From Candidula unifasciata (lineage: Eukaryota > Mollusca > Gastropoda > Stylommatophora > Geomitridae): DNA of 64,000 bases. The notes beneath the pieces are model-generated. The model was not told where the DNA came from and did not search any database. It saw only the letters and a list, made by a program, of their open reading frames with translations. The translations under genes were made by a program, and so were the position numbers. This document shows positions 49,601 through 61,600 of the stretch, in pieces. Position 1 is the stretch's first letter; every line of letters starts with the position of its first letter. The DNA lies in contig CAJHNH020000788.1 of the NCBI GenBank assembly GCA_905116865.2, positions 152,001 through 216,000 on the forward strand, given 5' to 3'.

Positions 49601-52600
49601 CTCAGTGTTTACTGGCTGTAAACTCCAGTAGAAAGTCCTGGCTGTAGTTACTAAATATCTTCTTCTCAGTGTTTACTGGCTGTAAACTCCAGTGGAAAGT
49701 CCTGGCTGTAGTTACTAAATATCTTCTTCTTCTCAGTGTTTACTGGCTGTAAACTCCAGTAGAAAGTCCTGGCTCTAGTTACTAAATATCTTCTTCTCAG
49801 TGTTTCCTGGCTGTAGTTACTAAATATCTTCTTCTTCTCAGTGTTTACTGGCTGTAAACTCCAGGGGAAAGTCCTGGCTGTAGTTACTAAATATCTTCTT
49901 CTTCTTAGTGTTTACTGGCTGTGAACTCCAGTGGAAAGTCCTGGCTGTAGTTACTAAATATCTTCTTCTTAGTGTTTACTGGCTGTAAACTCCAGTAGAA
50001 AGTCCTGGCTGTAGTTACTAAATATCTTCTTCTTCTCAGTGTTTACTGGCTGTAAACTCCAGTAGAAAGTCCTGGCTGTAGTTACTAAATATCTTCTTCT
50101 TCTTAGTGTTTACTGGCTGTAAACTCCAGTAGAAAGTCCTGGCTGTAGTTACTAAATATCTTCTTCTTCTCAGTGTTTACTGGCTGTAAACTCCAGTAGA
50201 AAGTGTTTAAATATCTTCTTCTTCTGGGGTTACTGGCTGTAAACTCCAGTAGAAAGTCCTGGCTGTAGTTACTAAATATCTTCTTCTTCTCAGTGTTTAC
50301 TGGCTGTAAACTCCAGTAGAAAGTCCTGGCTGTAGTTACTAAATATCTTCTTCTTCTCAGTGTTTACTGGCTGTAAACTCCAGTAGAAAGTCCAGGCTGT
50401 AGTTACTAAATATCTTCTTCTTCTCAGTGTTTACTGGCTGTAAACTCCAGTAGAAAGTCCAGGCTGTAGTTACTAAATATCTTCTTCTTCTTAGTGTTTA
50501 CTGGCTGTAAACTCCAGTAGAAAGTCCAGGCTGTAGTTACTAAATATCTTCTTCTTCTCAGTGTTTACTGGCTGTAAACTCCAGTAGAAAGTCCAGGCTG
50601 TAGTTACTAAATATCTTCTTCTTCTTAGTGTTTACTGGCTGTAAACTCCAGTAGAAAAGTCCTGTTACTAAACTCCAGTGTAGAAAGTCCTGGCTGTAGT
50701 TACTAAATATCTTCTTCTTCTTAGTGTTTACTGGCTGTAAACTCCAGTAGAAAGTCCTGGCTGTAGTTACTAAATATCTTCTTCTTCTCAGTGTTTACTG
50801 GCTGTAAACTCCAGTAGAAAGTCCTGGCTGTAGTTACTAAATATCTTCTTCTTCTTAGTGTTTACTGGCTGTAAACTCCAGTAGAAAGTCCTGGCTGTAG
50901 TTACTAAATATCTTCTTCTTCTTAGTGTTTACTGGCTGTAAACTCCAGTAGAAAATCCTGGCTCTAGTTACTAAATATCTTCTTCTTCTTAGTGTTTACT
51001 GGCTGTGAACTCCAGTGGAAAGTCCAGGCTGTAGTTACTAAATAACTTCTTCTTAGTGTTTACTGGCTGTAAACTCCAGTGGAAAGTCTTGGCTGTAGTT
51101 ACTAAATATCTTCTTCTTCTTAGTGTTTACTGGCTGTAAACTCCAGTGGAAAGTCCAGGCTCTAGTTACTAAATATCTTCTTCTTCTTAGTGTTTACTGG
51201 CTGTGAACTCCAGTGGAAAGTCTTGGCTGTAGTTACTAAATATCTTCTTCTTCTCAGTGTTTACTGGCTGTAAACTCCAGTGGAAAGTCTTGGCTGTAGT
51301 TACTAAATATCTTCTTCTTCTCAGTGTTTACTGGCTGTAAACTCCAGTGGAAAGTCCTGGCTGTAGTTACTAAATATCTTCTTCTCAGTGTTTACTGGCT
51401 GTAAACTCCAGTAGAAAGTCCAGGCTGTAGTTACTAAATAACTTCTTCTTCTTAGTGTTTACTGGCTGTAAACTCCAGTAGAAAGTCCTGGCTCTAGTTA
51501 CTAAATATCTTCTTCTCAGTGTTTACTGGCTGTAAACTCCAGTAGAAAGTCCTGGCTCTAGTTACTAAATATCTTCTTCTTCTTCTTAGTGTTTACTGGC
51601 TGTAAACTCCAGTAGAAAGTCCTGGCTCTAGTTACTAAATATCTTCTTCTTCTCAGTGTTTACTGGCTGTAAACTCCAGTAGAAAGTCCTGGCTCTAGTT
51701 ACTAAATATCTTCTTCTCAGTGTTTACTGGCTGTAAACTCCAGTGGAAAGTCTTGGCTGTAGTTACTAAATATCTTCTTCTTCTTAGTGTTTACTGGCTG
51801 TAAACTCCAGTGGAAAGTCCTGGCTGTAGTTACTAAATATCTTCTTCTTCTCATGTTTACTGGCTGTAAACTCCAGTAGAAAGTCCTGGCTCTAGTTACT
51901 AAATATCTTCTTCTTCTTAGTGTTTACTGGCTGTAAACTCCAGTAGAAAGTCCTGGCTCTAGTTACTAAATATCTTCTTCTCAGTGTTTACTGGCTGTAA
52001 ACTCCAGTGGAAAGTCTTGGCTGTAGTTACTAAATATCTTCTTCTTCTTAGTGTTTACTGGCTGCAAACTCCAGTGGAAAGTCCTGGCTGTAGTTACTAA
52101 ATATCTTCTTCTTCTCATGTTTACTGGCTGTAAACTCCAGGAGAAAGTCCTGGCTGTTCACTAGGGACATTGATGAACATTCTGTGTGGTTGTCATAGGC
52201 ACAAGAACAGAACAACTATAGGATGACCCGTTTGCGATGAAGCTGGAACTGTGATTTTTGATAACTGATAAGACAATAAAGTTATATCTTTTAAAAATTT
52301 CTCTCTAAACAAACTCAAGCAGTCTCATCAGTTGCAGTACCCTCTACATTATTTCTGGTATAGATATGGAGTGTGACTCCGTGGCTAGGACGTCAGCAAT
52401 TTTCACTTATTTTTCTTTTCTTTCTACCTATCTAGTGTCTTTTCTGCTTTATGCTGAAAGTCATCGCAGGCATGGCAAATAATCCGGTTTCTGGAATGTT
52501 GTGCACTGGTTAGCTTGCTGCATGGTGATACTGTTCAGTTTCAGCAAGTTAACTCCATATATCTATATTCTCCTTGACCTTCCTCTGCCTTTTGATATTT

Positions 52601-55600
52601 TCATTCTTATGTTGTATGCTCTTGCGACTGGTGAGGAGGGATTCATTTTGACCAGGTGGCCAAACCATTTCAGTGTTTGTTTTTCAATAAATCTTATTAT
52701 TTTCAATAAATCTTATTACCAGTGTTGTTCCCACCATTTTAATGATATCTTTTTTTCTTTTATGGTCTCTTCTTGTTATGTTGACTGCTTTTCCCAAACG
52801 TCTTATTTCATACGATGTTATTTTCCACTCATGTTCTTTTGTTAGTGCCCAGGTTTGACATTGTAATACAATGTTGTCTTTTAGTTTCCATTGGTACTGC
52901 TGTGTGTTTCAGTATCGGGAACAGGTAACACTGTTGGCTTGTTGCATTCTGAACTCGATCTCTGTGTCCAGACTACTGTCTGATGTGAAGATGCTTTCAA
53001 GACATCTGAATGAGTCCTTTTTATTCCGATCAATGATGGAGTGTTTTTTTTTTTTATCTAAGTTAATCTAAGATATCTAGAGCAAGTTCTCATGGAAATG
53101 TTGATCCACTACTGGTTTGTTTGACCCTGAGCTACATCATCCTGAAAATGCACACTGCACAGCACAAAGAAATCAATGTAAACACATCCTTATAATTTAC
53201 CACACTTGTTTATGCCACCATCTTGGAAGTGGACTATGTAAGAAATCTTCTTTCTGTTATCAGAAATTATTGAAATCCAATGCTCTAGGAATGTTGCTAT
53301 TAAATAAGCTTCAATATCTCCAACATTCAAACTACTGAACCAGATACTGATACCTTTTGTTTCAGCAGGTTGTTTTCCAAAAACTGCTTTAGGAATCTGC
53401 CAAACAACTCCTGTGAACGTAGAAAAAAATCAATCATTTGGTAGATGAGAAAAGAATGACAGTATATGATATCCAGAGAAAATGAAATAGTTATTATAAC
53501 AATAAAAACAAAATACTGCTGGCAAAAGTCTTGATTAAACCCGCAGTCTTCAAACACTTAAGGAAAAGCTCATGAATTTGCTGGAATTTTGGGGGAGAAA
53601 TCCTACTTTTTAAAAAAAGGCCACTTTACACAGGTCACTAATAAATTATTTTAAAATTTATTTATCTAAATGTTTAATAAATTGTTTCTTACTTATTTAC
53701 TTACTTACTTAGTCGCTTCTCATCTACCTTAGCGTGTAGAGTTTTGCCAGAGAGACCGCCAGACGTCTCTATCAGCAGTTTTCTTTCTGGCTTTGTTCCA
53801 TTCCAGTCTGTTGTCAGTCAGGGACTGTCAGATATGGTCTTCCCAGTGGACCCTGGGTTGCCCTGAAAGTGGTTCCCTGGTTTTTAGCCTCCTGTGCCTG
53901 CCATGGTGGCAGATTTTCTCCCATTCTGCATACATGTCCAAAACCTCGTAACTGTGACTGATCCACTCGAGTGTAAGGCCAGCTTTTAAGATCTTGACGT
54001 ATTGTGTGATTACAAACTTTGTCCCTTCTTATCACTTGGACCACCTTTCTCAGATACCTCAATTCTGAGGCCCGAAGCTGGCTTCTGTGAAGTGTTGTCA
54101 CTGCCCATGACTCACACCTGTAGGTCAGGACTGGCAAGTAGGCAGAGCGGTAACCAGCCATTTTCATCCTCTTGCAGATTTCTCTTTTGCCAAGAAACCC
54201 TCAGTTTGTGTCCTAGAAAAGTCTTCTAGCTTCTGCCTTTCGTACAGCCAGCTCTGTCTTAATGCTTCTATTTTCGTCTATTACAACTACAAGGTATCTG
54301 TACTGGCAGATCTGCTCCAAAGTATGCTGTCCCATCATGATCTGTGTTTCTTCTCTCTTGAGATCACCACAGTTTTAATATAAATTGTTTTGATATATAT
54401 ATATAAATATATAAAAGGAGTAATCAATAAACACAAATAGTGTGAAACATTAAACGGGATACATTCCCTTGGCTAAAGCCATTTGGTTCACAAGAAAATC
54501 CCCCTAAATGCTATCTTAGTATATATATATATATTCATATCCTGACCTCCTAAAAGCTGGAGTAAACACAACCAACAGTAGGAAGTGTCGGTTTTGCAGC
54601 TTGTTGGGGCAGTAATTATTGCTTTCAGGCAATAGAAGGAGTTAGTGTAACAACTGTTTAGGAGGGAGAGAGTTAAGAGCACTTATCAAACAAAGAAAAT
54701 CCAATCTTGCAGAAATTACACCTGTAACACAAATGTTAGTGAATCTTGGAATGTGGGCAAACAAATGAAGAAGAGTTTGGAGGCAACTGAGATGTGTGTG
54801 GTTCATGGGAAGAATGTTGCAAATATCTTTGACTGCCAGAATAACTAACAATGATTGCCTGGAAATGTCTAATGAAAGTAGAACATTACATACAACAATG
54901 AGAAAGAGACATACAAAGTTCTTTGGTCATGTGATGAGAAACAGAGCACTGGAAAATATTGTGAAAACTGGAAAGATCACAGGTAGAAGAGGTAGAGGCA
55001 GACCAAAAGAAATGGTGAATGACTTAAGACAAGGGCATGAAAAAATATCATCAGTGAAACTGATCCCCAACAGGAAAGACTGAGATCTGTGGAGATGCAT
55101 GAACGCCTACGCCTGTTGGCAAGTCACCTAATGATGATAGTAAACACAAATATGCTAGTAAATATTGTTCACAAAATTAACCTTATATGGATGTTCTCCT
55201 TCCAACCAACTGTGCAGCATATTCCTCAGACATCGCAGCAAGTACAAGCGCTCTCCATTATAGAAGTCTACAATCTTCAGCAGAAGAGTTTGGGAATGAC
55301 GTCCATGGCCCAGAATATGCTGTCAGATTATTTTAAAACAATCATAATATGTTCTAACAATAAAACCATGTTCAACTTAGATGTAAATACAAACAGCAGG
55401 ATGGATGGAACAATTGTTATAAAGATAAAATTATATTAATCTGCATTTCAACTACTGTTTTACAGAGGAAATAAAATTATGTAAATTTATGTCTAGGCTA
55501 CTGAATGTAAAATTGCCTCTCTATCTAAACAACAGCCAATAAATGCTGCGGCTGGTTTGCCAAGTTCTGAAAAGGATAAGCAAACTAAATTGTTTGAATT

Positions 55601-58600
55601 TTTTTTTGGGAGGGGGGGGGGAGTGAGCAAATGGACACTTAATATTCAAACAGCTGTTTTTTTTTTATATTTTGGTTTAAGTGTACAGCAAACCTGGGGT
55701 GGGAGCCTGTCCTACTACCAGGCGCGTCCACTGGGTGACGGCCTCTAGATTTTGAGGTTAGCCGCAAATATACTGAATAAGCGGCCGTGGACTAAAACAG
55801 GTGATTATCATTGGAAGGAGGCAAGCTAGCTGGTGGGACAGCTAGATCTATACAAAACATAACAACTCTGTGACGTGGTCATTGGTGGGTAACAGGCACC
55901 ATTATAAACTCTCATTCCTAGAATAGTGCCTAAAATGTATAATAAAAGTCAAAGGCGTTATTTAAGGACAAGTACAGAAATTTAAGTATCAAGGCACATG
56001 GATAACATCCGATGGAAGATGTGTCACAGAGATAAAGAATAGAACAGGGCAGGCCAAAACTGAATTTTACCAAATGAAAAACACTTTATGCAATAAATCC
56101 ATGTCATTGGAGGTAAGGAAAAGAATTCCCTCATGCTATATAGAGCCAGTTTTAGGATACGGATGTGAAGCCTGGACAATTAAATAACAAGCGAAACAAT
56201 ATCTTGAGGTCTCAGAGATGCGGTTTTACAGAAGAATCCTTAAAATTCCTTGGACAGCTAAGAAGAACAACCCAGATGTTCTTAAAGAGGTGAATGCTTG
56301 AAGACAACTTATCACAAACACTAGAAAGAGACAGTCATCATTTTTTGGTCATGTTATGAGAAGAGGGAAAATGAAACATGTTGTGGCCACTGGAAGATCT
56401 GTGGAAAAAGAGACAGAAGAAGACAGCGTGAGAAGATTCTTTAGTCTTTTGCCATGGCATGGAGGGGTGTCAGCACACAAGTTGATACATGCTGCAGGAG
56501 ATCGCAGATTGTGGAGAGGCATGATCGCCTACACCAGTCAGCAAGGAACTTGATGATGATGGTACAGTAAAAGTTCAATCAGCTGTCACGTCTTTAACCA
56601 TCAGTTTCTGTTATCTACTATCTTCTTACAAAATTTAATGATGACGGTGAAGGATCAGCTCTTAACTAAAAACCTACAGAAAAGAAAACAATTTTATCAA
56701 AGTGCATTGACTGGTTTCAAATGCAAGAAGAGGCGAATGCAACACAGATCCTACTTCTATACAAAACATCGCCGCACAGAAAATTCGAGTCTCAAAGACA
56801 CGGAATTAGATTATTTTAAAGTAGCATAGGTTTATTGAATTACATTACATTTCTGTACATTACTACTCTTGCATGGAGCTTTTATTGATCATTTTGTAAA
56901 AAAAACACAATTTGTATGTATTATTCCTTTAAATGATTTTACTTCATTTTCAACCCAAGCCCAGAGTGAAATCACGTTACTGTACATGAGTATTAAGAGA
57001 TTTCTATTATCTGCCTATTCAGTTATCTGTCCGGCACTGGTCTGGATGGTGACAGTTATAGTTTTTACTGTGTAAGAAAACAAGCACACAAAATTATGAA
57101 CTGTGGTTAACTGTTTCTGTGTGGTTGTGAATGTTGAACGAATAATGAAACAATGAAGAAACTGAAGGCAGAATAGATAAGTTCTTTGAGAAGAATACAG
57201 AGAACAATGAAAATTAATTAATGATTTTTTTTATAAGGTTAAAGGCAACAAGACTTATTGCACAGAGATTGTATCCTCTCTGGCTACACATAAAACAGAT
57301 ATTTTACAAGGTGACATACACACATAACAGATATTTTATAACATGACATACACATAATAGATATTTTACAAGGTGACATACACATAAAACAGATATTTTA
57401 CAAGGTGACATACACACATAACAGATATTTTATAACATGACATACACATAACATATATTTTACAAGGTGGCATACACATAAAACAGATATTTTACAAGGT
57501 TCCATACACACATAACAGATATTTTATAACATGACATACACATAACAGATATTTTACAAGGTGACACACATAAAACAGATATTTTACAAGGTGACATACA
57601 CATAAAACAGATATTTTACAAGGTGACATACACATAAAACAGATATTTTACAAGGTTACATACACATAAAACAGATATTTCACAAGGTGACATACACATA
57701 AAACAGATATTTTACAAGGTGACATACACATAAAACAGACATTTTACAAGGTGACAAACACATAAAACAGATATTTCACAAGGTGACATACACATAAAAC
57801 AGATATTTTACAAGGTGACATACACATAAAACAGATATTTTACAAGGTGACACACATAAAACATATATTTTACAAGGTGACAAACACATAAAACAGATAT
57901 TTCCCAAGGTGACATACACATAAAACAGATATTTTACAAGGTGACATACACATAAAACAGAATCACTGAGAGAGCATAAACTTACTGCCAGTTCTCTTCT
58001 GGAGCCCCTGAACTCAGTGAAGAGATACGCACAAAACAGATCATGGCTTTGAACCTCATCAAGACCCTGGAACATGTATGTAAGGAGATTAATTTAAACC
58101 CCGGGACAAACATACTTGCACACCCACACATATACATTCACAACAATATTTTTGCATCTCCTGTAGTAAAGTAAGTAAAAGTAAAGATCCCTTTTCACGC
58201 CTTAGGCACATCGGGCATATGAGAAGAGCACCCATATTTTTACAGACCAATCGGCACTAGGTGGGTAATGTGGTCAACATTACGCTGGCCGTCTTTACTT
58301 CCCCAGGACATACATCCTGGTACCAATTTTAGGTCGAATAGCGATGCCATACAACATGATAAAAGTCAACGCTGCCAGCAGTGAGTTTCGATCGCAATAC
58401 GTTGGAATTACGAGTCAGACTCGCAACGCCTAAGCCACGGACACCGCATCTCCTTTACAAAACATCACTTTCATTATGGCACAACGGAAAGAACTTGCCA
58501 ACGTTCCTACGTTGTGAACTTTCATGCCGTAGGTGTCCTTGATATCGTGTAGCTGGTTGTCCTCTGCCTTTTCTTCTAGGAACCACACCGCCCTCCCCAT

Positions 58601-61600
58601 TTACTATACTTCTCAAACCATTATAGCACTTTATATGATATAAACATTTGAATTTCTGAGAATCATTAAAGGTTTTAGTTGAGAGGATCAACTTTACCAA
58701 ATGATAATTTTGCTCGTGAGCTGAAGGATGCAGTCCTGAAACGAACCCATGACCTTCAGAGCGTGCGGCAAACAGTTTCACCACTTGGCCATGGAGACCC
58801 CCTCTGAGACATTTGATAATCAATACTGTCTAGCAGCGTCTTTCCACCACCCAAAATACAACCCCCAAACCCTCTTTTGATGTTCCCATCAGGAAGAATA
58901 TAAGTTTTCCTCTTCGTAGTTCATGGTACTCTAAAGATCCTCTTGTAACATTTGAGATCAAAGCCCTAGTTTTTATATACTGCAGTGTTTTTCAACCTTT
59001 TTCAGGTGGTACCACTTTTTAATCTATAACAAATGCATGTATTATATTAGTTAGATTTTTAAACGCAAATGTACAAACTGCTCATGAAAACAAAAAAGGC
59101 TATTGCAGCTGCAATAAAACTAATTATAACAAATATTTTATGTTTAATCAACTTAACAAAATATAAGTATGACAGATTAGTACAAGTATAAATAAATGCA
59201 TTCAATTTCAAAACTGTCTGATGACCCCCTTGAAACTTCTTTGCACAACAAGAGATGCATCATAGAAGATATCAGGGCCTTGCAACGTAATATGCTCATA
59301 TTCACTGCAGCCAACTTTCACTGTGAAGATGGCACTTAAAAAATGAAATCAGTATAGGCAGATAGTGGAAAGTCAATTAGTTAGTTAGTTAGTCTTTTCT
59401 CTTGGGGGCCTAGGGCAGTGCATAGGGAAGAGGCTACAGCTCTCCATGTCTGGTGGTTCCTTGCCACCTGCTTTACCTCTTGGATGTTTGTTAGGACCAT
59501 GGCTGATCCACCCCTGATGATGGTTCCACACAGAGTCTCTCTTTTTTTTTTTTTTTTCATCGAACACCGGCTGTGAATTCCAGTGGAAGGTCCCGGTTAA
59601 TCGTCCGCTTGGACTTTTGGCCTTCACCTGGACCTGATTTTTGCGTGTACAACCGTTTTTTATTTCCCTGCCTCTTGGGCAGCTGTACGCCGACTTCGAA
59701 GGAAGACGTCAGGCCTATTTCTAGGGTGACTGTGGCCATTGTTTTGTGTGGGTCGAGACTGCCTGATTTGTGTGGTGTCCGCCTTGTCTCCTTCGCCGCA
59801 GGTATTGCCCCCGGAGTACCCCTTTGGGGCAACCCCCTGTGGAACAGTTGGCCCTCAAGGGAAGGCAGGGGCAGATCATGTGCATTCCCCGCCATCCAAG
59901 GAGGCTTCCATGCATGCAGAGCCGGCACATGGCGCTCTGGTTCTGGGCTCACCCAAGGAATCGTCACGTCCTGCACATGCCTGCTTAACCTCACAACCGT
60001 ATCAGGCCTCCCGCTCGACAGGGGCTGCGCCCTCTGGAAGTCAGCGGGGAGCAGCCCGTTGGTTTTGGACTTTTGTGACCACACAGATAGGTACATTAGC
60101 CCGGCAGAATTTCACATCCTGAATCAGGCATATCGTTATCAGTTTTGTCCCAACACTCGGACGAGTGGGGTCTTTGGGTGTGGACATTCGGCCTTTTGCA
60201 TTTCAGTGCAAATTTTGATGGTCAGATTTTGATCCGTATGATCTAGTTTTGTCGGACATTTAGGCTTAGCCATCCGATGGATGGTTGCTGTTGTGGTGTA
60301 CCACAGCGCGGTGACGACGACACTGAGGGTTAACCGAGGATGTACGTGACTGGCCAGCCTATGGATGGTTGCTGTTGTGGTGCACCTCAGCGCGGTGACG
60401 ACGACACTGAGGGCCAACCGATGATGCACAAGGATGGCCAGCCCATGTATGGTTTCTGTTGTGTTGCACCTCAGCGCGGTGACGACGACACTGAGAATTA
60501 ACCGAGGATGAGCATTGAGCAATGTTCTCTTTACTCAGCAGTCTTTTAACCAAGGGTTGTGATTTTAGCTGTACTTTTGTCGAACCTACTCATGTTCCTA
60601 ATGAGTTTTGATAACATTTTTCACCCAAGCGTTTGGGGGCGGGCTGATGAGAGCCACAAGGACTCATCACCTCTGGGGGCCGCCAAACTCCGAGATCCCC
60701 TGACAGCTCTGTTAATGCTCATTTGAGACATTATCCGTGGCGCACGACGAGGACGTGCTGTAGGGGTCTTGCGTGAGGTTCCGTACAACCAGGATAGTAA
60801 AGGACTGGCGCCCGAGTGACGTACGGAGTATCTCCTTATACACATCATTTCGGACTTAACTTCCCCTCACGCCTGTGACATAAATCACCGCGCCACAGAG
60901 TCTCTCTTGATCTTCCCCATTTTCTTCCCCTTCTGGTGTCCATATGAGGACTTGATGGGAAAGTCGTATCTTATCCATTCTGAGTGCATGACCGATCTAG
61001 TTCCAGCGGCTTTCTAAAAAAATTGGATATGTTGTCTTGCATGGTCTCGTCTTATTTGCGAACTGGATCTAAAATCTGTTCATTGGAGATTTAGTATTCT
61101 TCTAAGATGTTTGTTCTCAAAACTGTCTAATTTATTTTTTCTACAGCTGCTGTTGCTTTCCAACTCTCGCATCCATAAGTCAGCACTGGAATCACACACA
61201 AGTTGAAGATCTTAAGATTTGTGTGATTGCTAAGTGTCTTTGACTACCAGATGTTTGACATTTTGTTAAATGCACAAGATGCCAGTGCGGTTTCAGATGA
61301 TATTTCTGGCTCCCCTACAGATGTCCTCTTATTTCCTAGGTATGTAAATGTAAACCTGTTAGCTTTTTCAAGAATGTGATTGTTTAGTTTGATGTTGTCT
61401 GAACTATTGATAAGATCAATAATTTTTGTTTTTTGCAGTGTTAATTTGGAGACCAATTTGTCCTCAAACATTTTGGAGATAGGAAAGTCAATACTTAAGG
61501 TAAAAAAAGGACTCTTTGCCACACCTTTGGACGTATTCAGCATATAGGAAAATCAATACTTACCAACAGTAAACTCAATCCAAGAACAAAATCATGCTGC

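Larger units (their letters stand above)
59380..61545 (-). mobile_element. LINE remnant split by the 1350 bp element
   Basis: Right part (60909-61545): minus strand reads FTFTYLGNKRTSVGEPEISS and ALASCAFNKMS, then a decayed RT tail. Left part (59380-59528): MVLTNIQEVKQVAGNHQTWR and ALGPQEKR. Joined across the insert, they form one LINE C-terminus. Confidence 0.75.

Noticed and set aside
59573..60232. Plus-strand open frame of 219 residues
   Set aside because: It lies antisense in a retroposed element and starts within SINE1-related sequence; composition follows high GC and it has no domain I recognise.
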